This document shows, piece after piece, positions 1-6,805 of a stretch of DNA of 64,000 bases. Below the pieces are notes generated by a model, which saw only the letters and a program-made list of their open reading frames with translations, was not told where the DNA came from and did no database searches. Both the position numbers and the translations under genes were made by a program. Source of the stretch: Leptolyngbyaceae cyanobacterium JSC-12 (lineage in GTDB: Bacteria; Cyanobacteriota; Cyanobacteriia; Leptolyngbyales; Leptolyngbyaceae); assembly GCA_000309945.1 (NCBI GenBank), contig CM001633.1, positions 71,264 through 135,263 on the forward strand, read 5' to 3'. Position 1 is the stretch's first letter. Each line of letters opens with the position of its first letter.

Positions 1-2
1 CA

Positions 3-869
3 GGGGGTGCTCAATTAGGGTTTTGGTGTGTGGAAGATTTAGCAAAAGCAAATCGAACTGAGCAAGTTTTTATTGTGCCAATTGGAATTCAATATCATTA
101 CACTAAACCCATTTGGAAGAATCTAGATCGAGTATTAAACCAGCTAGAAAAAGATTGCGGACTATCTTCACAATTTTTAGAACTAAGTCATTCTGATGAT
201 CTAAAATCTATTTACTACCAACGACTATTTCGTTTAGGAGATCATCTTTTATCTCAGTTAGAAAATTTCTATTGTGAGTTTTACCATCAAACCTTATCCC
301 CTTTACAACCAGTTGACCACAATACTAAATCCGATGTAAATGTGCTACTTTCAGTTCGGCTTCAACGATTGTTGGATACTGCTTTACGTGTATCTGAAAG
401 TTATTTCAACTTGGAGTCGCAAGGTAACCTGACAGAACGGTGCCGTCGGATCGAGGAAGCCTGCTGGCGCTATGTGTATCGGGATGATATCACAGATGTG
501 AAGCAGCTTTCAGCCGTGAATCGAGGGTTGGGAAACTGGGTGGCAGAAGAAGCGTTGCTACGAGTCAAACATATGCGGTTAGTGGAGAGCTTCGTCGCAG
601 TGACAGGCACCTATGTCCGGGAAAAACCAACAGTTGAACGGTTTGCTGAAACAACCCTGATCTTATTTGATGCGATTGCCCGGATTAAAGGACAAAAGCT
701 TCCTCGTCGTCCTCGCTTAGGCTGGCGCAAATCAACAATTACTGTGGGAGAACCAATTTGTATATCAGAGCGCTGGGAGAGGTATTGCTCTAGCCGCCAA
801 GCTGCCCGCCAAGCTGTTGCAGATCTAACTCAAGAATTGCAGGTCGCGCTTAACAAAATGATTGCTTAA
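3..869 (+). CDS. 1-acyl-sn-glycerol-3-phosphate acyltransferase-like protein, 3' part (5' end outside window)
   Basis: The frame is open from base 3 with no credible start. The GTG at 30 lies inside conserved sequence (GFWCVEDLAKA), so the gene begins before the window. The visible 288 residues resemble the C-terminal part of cyanobacterial PlsC-type acyltransferases, including the segment FIVPIGIQYHY that follows the PEG motif in that family. The HX4D and PEG motifs themselves would lie outside the window. The expected role is acylation of lysophosphatidate or a related lipid at the membrane. The long helical C-terminal extension (from about 450) is typical of the cyanobacterial version. The gene ends 90 bases before a B12 riboswitch and no terminator is visible between them. 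The family call is from remembered similarity. Confidence 0.7.
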   Translation, partial: GGAQLGFWCVEDLAKANRTEQVFIVPIGIQYHYTKPIWKNLDRVLNQLEKDCGLSSQFLELSHSDDLKSIYYQRLFRLGDHLLSQLENFYCEFYHQTLSPLQPVDHNTKSDVNVLLSVRLQRLLDTALRVSESYFNLESQGNLTERCRRIEEACWRYVYRDDITDVKQLSAVNRGLGNWVAEEALLRVKHMRLVESFVAVTGTYVREKPTVERFAETTLILFDAIARIKGQKLPRRPRLGWRKSTITVGEPICISERWERYCSSRQAARQAVADLTQELQVALNKMIA

Positions 870-954
870 ATCCAGCAACAGTTCAGACATTGTCCCAAGA
901 AGAAATTTAAACGTAATTTTTAGTTTGCTGACAACAGTGCTATTCTTAGACCAG

Positions 955-1116
955 AACTATCGGTTCTGATGGGGAGCAGCCATCAGACGCAAGGGGGAAA
1001 GTGCAGTGTGAATCTGCCGCTGTCCCGCAGCTGTGAAGAGAGGCGCAACTCTCTGAGTCAGAATGCCCGCCGAGTCATAAACCCATTACATAAACATCTG
1101 CGAGGTACGGATGATG
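955..1116 (+). promoter_or_regulatory. Cobalamin riboswitch 1
   Basis: Aptamer hallmarks are in order. ATCGG (959-963) opens P1 opposite CCGAG (1070-1074). A 7-bp hairpin CTGATGG/CCATCAG follows (966-972 with 980-986). Then come GGGGGAAAGTGCAG, CTGTCCCGCAGCTGTGA and a B12 box AGTCAGAATGCCCGCCGA (1056-1073). The hairpin covaries with the second copy at 6.1 kb, which has CTAGTGG/CCACTAG at the same place. A 22-nt segment at 1095-1116 is identical to 6241-6262 and may be the regulatory hairpin. The riboswitch sits in front of a metE remnant, which fits the known B12 repression of B12-independent methionine synthase. Confidence 0.93.
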
Positions 1117-1238
1117 CAAACTTTAAGCTTTTGCGATCGGCTATTAGTCGGAATTTTAAGGTTATAGCGTTCTGAGACGACTATTTGAGTTGAACGCGAG
1201 GTTGACATTCAGCGAGGCTACCTGAGTAAAGGTGGCGG

Positions 1239-1320
1239 CTAGCTGTTCTGGCAGTTAAAGCCAGCACTTTCGCGATGTCTAACCGTAGTCTGCCTCCCAA
1301 TCAGGAGACAGCTAGTTTTT
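1239..1320 (+). terminator. Candidate riboswitch-controlled terminator
   Basis: CTAGCTGT (1239-1246) is exactly complementary to ACAGCTAG (1308-1315), which is followed by five T residues (1316-1320). Inside the arms are two smaller hairpins: CTGGC/GCCAG (1248-1264) and a CTCC/GGAG pair near 1294-1307. The structure lies between the B12 aptamer and the metE remnant start at 1354, the expected place for an expression platform. Termination in response to B12 is inferred from position only. Confidence 0.45.
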
Positions 1321-1353
1321 CTAGTTATTTACAAATTTTAGGACGCTACAGCT

Positions 1354-1668
1354 ATGGCTCCTCAAACTGCAACGCTGGGGTATCCCCGTATTGGTAAAAA
1401 TCGTGAGGTGAAAAAGGCGTTAGAAACCTTTTGGAGCAGTGAATCTGATGTAGAAACTTTGCTGCAAACGATTCGAGCGGTTGAACTTGCGAAACAGATG
1501 GTGCAACAGCTTAAAACGGGAGTGGCGCATCTACCTAGTGAACAAATCTGGGTGAATCCCGATTGTGGTCTCAAGACACGACGCTGGGAGGAGGTCATTC
1601 CTGCCCTCAAAAACATAGTGGAGGCCGCAGAGATCCTACGGGAGGAAGTAAATGCGTCCCAGACATGA
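1354..1668 (+). pseudogene. metE: metE remnant with large internal deletion
   Basis: The 104-codon frame joins the extreme N-terminus of cobalamin-independent methionine synthase (ATLGYPRIGKNREVKKALE, residues 5-23) to its extreme C-terminus (IWVNPDCGLKTRRWEE, about residues 65-80). Intact MetE is about 750-770 residues. Roughly 650 residues are therefore missing, including the barrels that carry the zinc ligands and the folate and homocysteine sites. The junction is in frame near residues 45-50, so a short peptide could still be made, but it cannot be a methionine synthase. The upstream B12 riboswitch and the downstream coupled ORF remain. The likely story is B12 dependence through MetH, with metE lost and its leader kept for the following genes. 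Confidence 0.88.
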
Positions 1669-2110
1669 AGTGTGGCAGGGATGCTCTGACGACTGGCAAA
1701 ATTACTTTATCCAGCAGAATCTACTTTTGCTTGGATATACAGCCTGGGATGGTTATCTGCGCCAAGGGCGGGGTGTGCTGATCTGCAAAGTTGCAGATAT
1801 GATTCCTGCATCGATCAATTGGCAAGTTAAGCGAGTTCAGTTTACGCAACGGTTCATCCCACAGGCGCAGATTGGCTCTGATTTAGAGGAATCTGGCCTA
1901 CAACCATCAGCGATCGCCCCTTTGCTCCAAGCTGTTGCCACTTACGATCCTACCCACGAGATCGTCGTCCTGATTCAGGGCAATGGGACGATTGACATCA
2001 ACCTTCTGCAACCCAAGATTACTCCACCTCGTTGCCATGAACAGGTCAAGCGGCGTTGGGCAGAGTTTCAACTAGACTGCTTCCAGCCACCCCGGAGGTT
2101 TTATGGATGA
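1652..2110 (+). CDS. Conserved-looking hypothetical protein in the B12-riboswitch operon
   Basis: This is a 152-residue protein that I do not recognise. The start ATG at 1652 has GGAGG at 1638-1642 and overlaps the last 17 bases of the metE remnant in another frame, so translation may be coupled. No signal peptide or membrane span is evident. The sequence is rich in Trp, Gln and aromatic residues near the N-terminus (WQGCSDDWQNYF), and a mixed alpha/beta fold is plausible. The stop overlaps the start of the next small ORF (ATGGATGA). Its place behind a B12 riboswitch and ahead of DUF1636/CobW genes suggests a link to B12 or methionine supply. No function can be assigned. Confidence 0.7.
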   Translation: MRPRHEVWQGCSDDWQNYFIQQNLLLLGYTAWDGYLRQGRGVLICKVADMIPASINWQVKRVQFTQRFIPQAQIGSDLEESGLQPSAIAPLLQAVATYDPTHEIVVLIQGNGTIDINLLQPKITPPRCHEQVKRRWAEFQLDCFQPPRRFYG

Positions 2111-2279
2111 AACACCTGAGACGATGAATCCACAAAAATCTGCCAATTACACCCCCCCATGCTATGAGCAGATCTGTAAAAGCTGGGAAGAGTTTCAGCC
2201 CACTGTTTGCCCGCTACCAGAGCCGAGTCGAAAATCAGTTCACCAGTCAATTCCCGCGTCCACCAATATCCCTCAGTAG
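2103..2279 (+). CDS. Small hypothetical protein (58 aa), translationally coupled
   Basis: The ATG at 2103 overlaps the stop of the 152-aa gene (ATGGATGA) and has a strong GGAGG at 2094-2098, four bases upstream. The 58-residue product is Pro- and Ser-rich with three Cys (C20, C25, C36, pattern CYEQIC then C) and no membrane span. The Shine-Dalgarno and overlap argue that it is translated. The Cys residues could bind metal, which would suit the neighbourhood, but this is conjecture. I do not recognise a family. Confidence 0.5.
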   Translation: MDETPETMNPQKSANYTPPCYEQICKSWEEFQPTVCPLPEPSRKSVHQSIPASTNIPQ

Positions 2280-2288
2280 AGATCTTCT

Positions 2289-2468
2289 ATGCTCAAATAT
2301 TATCTACAGCGCACCGGACAGATTCCCACCTCCATTCATCCCTTTATCAAGCAGCCAGTCCTTGCCCAGCCCCAACCCCTATCCTTATCCCAACTCCTGA
2401 TCCAACGATGGTATCGATTGTGTGCCAGGCTGCGATCGCCCCTCAATCCCCCCTATCAAAACCAATAA
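2289..2468 (+). CDS. Possible small hypothetical protein (59 aa)
   Basis: This frame opens nine bases after the previous stop with ATG at 2289 and ends at TAA 2466-2468. The product begins MLKYYLQRTGQIP, is basic, and has a short helical stretch (SLSQLLIQRWYRL). A weak purine stretch is the only candidate ribosome site. It may be a real third small protein of the operon or the decayed end of something larger. Bases 2469-2560 hold nothing I recognise. Confidence 0.3.
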   Translation: MLKYYLQRTGQIPTSIHPFIKQPVLAQPQPLSLSQLLIQRWYRLCARLRSPLNPPYQNQ

Positions 2469-2560
2469 TCCACTCTCTGTGTCCTCCGTACCTCTGTGGT
2501 TAGCTTCATCTGCGTTCTGGCAAACGATACCTAAACCCAACCCCTAAGCCCATTATTTCC

Positions 2561-3568
2561 ATGATGAACATCGTCTTATTTACTCTTGCTGCTTCTCTGG
2601 GTTTAGTACTACTTGGACTAATTCTCTACCTACTCTTTCCCCGCAAGTATCAGTCTGCTGATTCTGTCGCTAATTCCTATGATGATTGGACAAACGACGG
2701 CATTTTGGAATTTTACTGGGGCGAACACATCCACCTGGGACACTATGGTGCTCCACCCCGCAACAAGGATTTTCTCAAAGCGAAGGAAGACTTTGTGCAT
2801 GAAATGGTGCATTGGGGCGAACTCGATCGCCTTCCTCCCGGCACTACAGTTTTAGACGTGGGCTGTGGCATTGGCGGCAGCAGTCGCATTCTGGCACGGG
2901 ATTATGGCTTCCATGTGACTGGCATTACCATCAGTCCGCAGCAAGTAAGACGCGCCCAAGAACTGACCCCACCGGATCTCAGTGTTCAGTTTCAGATTGA
3001 TGATGCTTTGGCTTTGTCCTTTCCAGATGCCAGTTTTGATGTAGTCTGGTCGATCGAGGCAGGGCCGCACATGCCGGATAAAGCGCAGTTTGCCAGAGAA
3101 CTATTGCGGGTTCTGAAACCAGGCGGAATTCTAGTGGTCGCCGATTGGAATCAACGGGACGATCGCTGTACCCCCTTAAATTTCTGGGAAAAATTAGTGA
3201 TGCACCAACTTCTGGATCAGTGGTCTCATCCTGCTTTTGCCAGCATCGAAGGCTTTGCCGAACTTTTAGAGGCAACGGGATGGGTTGAGGGAACGGTCAT
3301 AACAGCAGACTGGACAGCGGAAACCTTACCCTCTTGGCTCGACTCCATCTGGCAGGGAATCGTGCGTCCAGAAGGACTCATTCGATTTGGCTTGATCGGG
3401 TTGATTAAATCCTTGCGAGAAGTGCCCACATTCCTCCTAATGCGGTTGGCATTTGGAGCCGGTCTGTGCCGATTTGGTATGTTTCGGGCAGTCAGAGCAA
3501 ATAATTCTGCACAATCTATCCAGTCAATGTCAAACCAGATTGCTCACACGAATTCATCCATTCATTAG
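2561..3568 (+). CDS. MPBQ/MSBQ methyltransferase-like SAM enzyme (tocopherol pathway)
   Basis: This is a 335-residue protein with one N-terminal membrane helix (about residues 3-26) and a class I SAM-methyltransferase domain. Motif I is VLDVGCGIGGSSR (about residues 98-110), and the family signatures GITISPQQV, EAGPHMPDK and LRVLKPGGILVVADW follow. It closely resembles my recollection of Synechocystis Sll0418, which methylates 2-methyl-6-phytyl-1,4-benzoquinol. The whole second half (HPAFASIEGFAE, LLMRLAFGAGLCRFGMF) is of that type. A related tocopherol or quinone methyltransferase is the alternative. It probably belongs to the B12-riboswitch transcript, and a SAM-consuming enzyme fits a methionine theme. 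ATG codons at 2561 and 2564 are both possible. Confidence 0.82.
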   Translation: MMNIVLFTLAASLGLVLLGLILYLLFPRKYQSADSVANSYDDWTNDGILEFYWGEHIHLGHYGAPPRNKDFLKAKEDFVHEMVHWGELDRLPPGTTVLDVGCGIGGSSRILARDYGFHVTGITISPQQVRRAQELTPPDLSVQFQIDDALALSFPDASFDVVWSIEAGPHMPDKAQFARELLRVLKPGGILVVADWNQRDDRCTPLNFWEKLVMHQLLDQWSHPAFASIEGFAELLEATGWVEGTVITADWTAETLPSWLDSIWQGIVRPEGLIRFGLIGLIKSLREVPTFLLMRLAFGAGLCRFGMFRAVRANNSAQSIQSMSNQIAHTNSSIH

Positions 3569-3629
3569 TTATCAAAACTGCTCAATAAAGTTAACAACCT
3601 ATCCGGTAAGAGTGTGAAGAAGAAATTCT

Positions 3630-4034
3630 ATGGCACAAGATACGCTACTCGTCTGTATTCTCTGTCGATGTTCACAAACTGAAGAACAACAAACAAGTTT
3701 AAGTGACGGACAATCTCTGTTTAATCGACTTCAAGATGGACTGAAAACTATTGATAACAGCCATTGCATCCGACTTCAATCTGTTCGCTGTATGGGTGCC
3801 TGCGATCGCGCCTGTGTAGCAGCATTTATGGCTGCCAACAAACTCACCTTTATCTTGAGTCAACTTTCCCCAACCGATGCTGTCCCTGATTTATTGCAAT
3901 TCAGTCATCAATATATGGACTCCTCAGACGGCAAAGTCCCTTACAAAGACCGCCCCATCACCATCAAGCAAAAAATTCACGCAGTTTTACCCCCGTTACC
4001 AGTTCGCCTTGATAGCCATAGCCATGAGAGTTAA
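3630..4034 (+). CDS. DUF1636 metal-binding protein
   Basis: This is a 134-residue protein of the thioredoxin-fold, 2Fe-2S-ferredoxin-like DUF1636 family. Cys residues cluster at positions 9, 12 and 14 and again in CMGACDRAC (54, 58, 62), the pattern expected for a metal or cluster site. The family is commonly encoded beside CobW-type GTPases, and here cobW follows 104 bases downstream. A role in cobalt or zinc handling for B12 metabolism is inferred from context. Its upstream neighbour is the methyltransferase, 61 bases away, with no terminator between. Confidence 0.75.
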   Translation: MAQDTLLVCILCRCSQTEEQQTSLSDGQSLFNRLQDGLKTIDNSHCIRLQSVRCMGACDRACVAAFMAANKLTFILSQLSPTDAVPDLLQFSHQYMDSSDGKVPYKDRPITIKQKIHAVLPPLPVRLDSHSHES

Positions 4035-4065
4035 CCCAGTTAGCAAGCCCAAACTTTTGCTACGC

Positions 4066-4130
4066 GACTTTTCACCTTCTTCCCTACTCCCTGTTTCCTC
4101 TTCCCTCTTCCCTCTCTTCCTTCTTTCAGG
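4066..4130 (+). repeat. Low-complexity polypyrimidine tract
   Basis: About 65 bases are almost entirely C/T with repeating CTTCCCT and CTTCCTT units, directly upstream of the CAGGAG ribosome site of cobW. Such tracts are common between cyanobacterial genes. No function is apparent. Confidence 0.6.
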
Positions 4131-4138
4131 AGTCAAAT

Positions 4139-5242
4139 ATGCATAAAATTCCCGTAACCGTTGTGACTGGCTTTTTAGGAGCCGGAAAAACCACGCTCGT
4201 GCGTCATTTATTACAAAACAATCAGGGCCGTCGCATTGCCGTGCTAGTGAATGAGTTTGGTGAAGTAGGCATTGATGGTGAATTGCTGCGTTCATGCCGC
4301 GTTTGTGATGAGGATGAAGACCCGAATAATAATATTTTGGAACTGGCGAATGGCTGTTTGTGCTGCACCGTGCAGGAAGAATTTCTGCCGACAATGCGGG
4401 AGTTGTTAAAAAGACGCGATCGCCTCGATTGCATTTTGATTGAAACCTCTGGCTTAGCCCTGCCTAAACCCCTGGTACAGGCTTTTCGCTGGCCCGAAAT
4501 TCGCACCGGGGCAACAGTGGATGGCGTAGTGACAGTCGTGGATTGCGAAGCCCTTGCCAGCGGGCAGTTTGTGGGTGACTTAGATGCCCTGGAAGCCCAA
4601 CGACAGGCCGATGATAGCTTAGAGCACGAAACTCCGATTGAGGAACTGTTTGAGGATCAGTTAGCCTGTGCCGATATGGTGTTATTAACAAAGGTCGATC
4701 GCGTTGATTTACAAGCTCAAAATCGAGTGCAGCAATGGTTGCGAAAAGAACTTCCAGATAGTGTAAAGATTGTGCCCTGCAAACAGGGAGAAATCAGTCC
4801 CGATCTTTTGCTGGGATTCAATGCCGCCGTTGAAGATAATCTGGATTCTCGCCCCAGTCATCATGACACAGAAGAAGACCATGAACACGATGAAGATATT
4901 ACTTCGATTCATGTGGTACTAGATCAGGCATTTGAACCGACAGCATTGGTGAATCATTTGCAGACGCTAGTTCAACACTATGAAATCTATCGGATCAAAG
5001 GTTTTGTAGCTGTGCCTAATAAGGGAATGCGGTTAGTCATTCAAGGAGTAGGCAATCGGTTTGATACCTTTTACGATCGCCCCTGGCAACCCGATGAACC
5101 TCGTCAAACTCGATTAGTCTTCATCGGGCGATCGCTTCAGCAAACCCAGATTTCTACAAGCCTTTCAGAAAAAGCGGAGAATAACCGGGATTTTCACCCC
5201 AGAGACACGGAGGGGACGGAGAAATCGCTTCAGGTTTCTTGA
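4139..5242 (+). CDS. cobW: CobW-family (COG0523) metal-chaperone GTPase
   Basis: This is a 367-residue P-loop GTPase. Walker A is GFLGAGKTT (11-19), the metal motif is GCLCC (72-76; C73, C75, C76), ETSGLALP follows, and the G4 motif TKVD is at 184-187. A His- and acid-rich linker SHHDTEEDHEHDED (240-253) probably binds metal, and the C-terminal CobW_C domain follows. The family delivers metals, with cobalt in B12 synthesis as one proposed substrate. The B12-riboswitch operon and the DUF1636 neighbour support a cobalt/B12 role over a zinc one. The ribosome site is CAGGAG and the start is ATG 4139. The last ~35 residues look like a loosely conserved tail. It converges with the Uma2 gene, 12 bases away. 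Confidence 0.85.
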   Translation: MHKIPVTVVTGFLGAGKTTLVRHLLQNNQGRRIAVLVNEFGEVGIDGELLRSCRVCDEDEDPNNNILELANGCLCCTVQEEFLPTMRELLKRRDRLDCILIETSGLALPKPLVQAFRWPEIRTGATVDGVVTVVDCEALASGQFVGDLDALEAQRQADDSLEHETPIEELFEDQLACADMVLLTKVDRVDLQAQNRVQQWLRKELPDSVKIVPCKQGEISPDLLLGFNAAVEDNLDSRPSHHDTEEDHEHDEDITSIHVVLDQAFEPTALVNHLQTLVQHYEIYRIKGFVAVPNKGMRLVIQGVGNRFDTFYDRPWQPDEPRQTRLVFIGRSLQQTQISTSLSEKAENNRDFHPRDTEGTEKSLQVS

Positions 5243-5254
5243 TGCTGCGGCGCA

Positions 5255-5935
5255 CTATCGCCTCGCCAACTCCTGCACAAACGCCTGATGAGCTGGGTCA
5301 GCAATCCCGGCCTGCATCCCATTCAGCACCTCCATCATCCGGCCCTCTAATAGGGCTGATACATTCAGCCACAACCCTGGAAACACGGTGCTGCGAATCA
5401 TGCCATCCGCATCCGGTGCAACTAAGACAAACGCCTCCGCCTGCAACCGGAACCAACTGAAGCGATTCTCAAAGGTTTGCCACACCAGATATTCCTGTAC
5501 CCGATTGCGGCGATAAGCATTTTGCTTGGCTCCCAGGTCAATCGAGGCGCTGCTGGTAGCAATTTCTGCGACCAGTTCTGGTGCTCCTTCAATGTAGCCA
5601 TCCTCGCTAACGGTCGAGGTGCCTCCCACTTCAATCCGCAGTAGTGCATCTGGTTGAGGTTCGTTGTCTAAATCTAACCGGATTGTGGTGTTATCGGCAG
5701 CACTGACTCCAGGGGTTGCTGCCCAATAAGCTGCTAACCAACCGACTAAGGCTGCATGGGGCGTACCGTGAAAGACTCGAACCGGTGATGCCACGTAAAC
5801 CACTCCTTCAATTAATTCCGCTTTGAATTTTTCCGGGGTCGCCTCATAGCGGCGCTCAAACTCAGCGCGAGTCAGGCGATCGCCACTTTCTAAGGGTGGA
5901 AATGGCATTGAATGGGCAGGCTGCTGCAACACCAT
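5255..5935 (-). CDS. Uma2-family (DUF820) PD-(D/E)xK nuclease-like protein
   Basis: This is a 226-residue protein starting MVLQQPAHSMPFPPLES and followed by the family segments GDRLTRAEFERRYEA and AELIEGVVYVASPV. The nuclease-like core follows: PQPDALLRI, APELVAEI and a later Lys-Asn segment (LGAKQNAYRRNRVQEYLVW). Uma2 genes are highly multiplied in cyanobacteria and their role is unknown. A frameshifted copy of this gene's 5' end lies at about 12.34-12.41 kb. It is a single gene, convergent with cobW and divergent from riboswitch 2. Confidence 0.85.
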   Translation of the reverse strand: MVLQQPAHSMPFPPLESGDRLTRAEFERRYEATPEKFKAELIEGVVYVASPVRVFHGTPHAALVGWLAAYWAATPGVSAADNTTIRLDLDNEPQPDALLRIEVGGTSTVSEDGYIEGAPELVAEIATSSASIDLGAKQNAYRRNRVQEYLVWQTFENRFSWFRLQAEAFVLVAPDADGMIRSTVFPGLWLNVSALLEGRMMEVLNGMQAGIADPAHQAFVQELARR

Positions 5936-6104
5936 CGTTAATCTCTAGGACACAAATCTCTAGAACATGAAGGAGATAGAGCCATCTTAGCAACGACTCA
6001 CACAGAACCAAGCGACCAGAGAACGATTTCCAGAACTGGGGTTTCCCTTCTTAACATTTTATTACTATTGCCTATAACCTATTTCAAACCATGCTTCAAT
6101 ACTA

Positions 6105-6262
6105 AAAATCGGTTCTAGTGGGAATCAGCCACTAGACGCAAGGGGGAAAGTCCGGTGCAAATCCGGCGCTGTCCCGCAACTGTAATGAAACATTGGTTTC
6201 TAAGTCAGGATGCCCGCCGATATTTGTTGACTGTTCACAGCATCTGCGAGGTACGGATGATG
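6105..6262 (+). promoter_or_regulatory. Cobalamin riboswitch 2
   Basis: P1 is ATCGG (6108-6112) with CCGAT (6217-6221). The covarying hairpin is CTAGTGG/CCACTAG (6115-6121 with 6129-6135). The conserved core GGGGGAAAGTCCGG, CTGTCCCGCAACTGTAA and the B12 box AGTCAGGATGCCCGCCGA (6203-6220) follow. The 22-nt block at 6241-6262 is identical to the one behind riboswitch 1. It lies directly before a decayed TonB-receptor gene, so it once probably controlled a corrinoid receptor. It may still affect the intact receptor beyond. Confidence 0.93.
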
Positions 6263-6600
6263 ACAATCATTGAGTGGCTTTCCCGTGGTGGAAAGCTGAT
6301 TTTGGGTATTGCGGTAGAGCGATCGCGGTTCTCTTCAATTGTGCGATCGTGTTTGCTGAATCTATTTCCCTCTTTCCCTGCAGCAGACTTCCTCGAAGAA
6401 GGCGAAGAGGAGATTGCTGTTACGAATCAGATTCTGCATCAGCCTGTGTTTGCGCCGTTTCGGTGAAAGACTCCACTCGTCTGGTAGATGGAATCAGTCA
6501 GGAATTGATCGAAGCCCAGGGAGACCACACCGTTCAGGAAGCCTCCAAATGTTTGCCATTGGATGGATTGCACTACTGCTAGGAGGCGGTTTACCTTCTA
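6260..6600 (+). pseudogene. Decayed TonB-dependent receptor 5' fragment
   Basis: Two frames together reproduce the start of the plug region of the intact receptor downstream. EEGEEEIAVTNQILHQPV (to about 6460) matches DADEEELIIIERILRQPV. After a frameshift, VKDSTRLVDGISQELIEAQ and HTVQEASKCLP match LRDSTRPTYVINREEMEQR and RTVREALRFLP. DNA similarity is visible too (GAAGAGGAG...GATTCT...CCTGTGT). The plug and barrel beyond this point are absent. It looks like a degenerate tandem copy left behind riboswitch 2. Bases 6601-6748 show nothing recognisable. Confidence 0.75.
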
Positions 6601-6748
6601 GGGTTCTGATCCGTTGGGTGGGGTGATTAGCGGTGTGGCGCGATCGCTAATCCTTCGCAGCCTGCCCTGGGCTAGCTCCAATAGTCTGTCAGTCAAATTT
6701 CCCAGCCTGCATGAGTCCAGTTGGGAGGTTGCAAGTGCGCAGCCACAA

Positions 6749-6769
6749 TGAGAATAATAATCATTCTCA
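6749..6769 (+). promoter_or_regulatory. Fur box
   Basis: TGAGAAT (6749-6755) and ATTCTCA (6763-6769) form a perfect 7-bp inverted repeat around AATAATC. The whole closely resembles the Fur consensus GATAATGATAATCATTATC. It lies 37 bases before the receptor ATG, with a possible -10 TAATAT at 6770-6775. Iron-dependent repression of the receptor operon is inferred. Confidence 0.8.
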
Positions 6770-6805
6770 TAATATGGTAAACTCGATTATGTGAGGAAAT
6801 TGAAC

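Noticed and set aside
969-1175. Open frame inside riboswitch 1
   Set aside because: It lies within the structured B12 aptamer and its downstream hairpin; no ribosome site or protein character.
1354-1668. Short 'core MetE' enzyme instead of a pseudogene
   Set aside because: Known core MetE proteins keep the ~300-residue catalytic barrel. Here only the two extreme ends of MetE are present and all catalytic ligands are missing.
2164-2503. Two longer overlapping frames (78 and 98 codons) in this segment
   Set aside because: They are Pro/Ser-rich out-of-frame readings across the two coupled small ORFs, without ribosome sites or family features.
6155-6626. Three overlapping frames behind riboswitch 2 as separate genes
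   Set aside because: They start inside the aptamer or a decayed region; their similarity to the downstream receptor shows they are pieces of one pseudogene.
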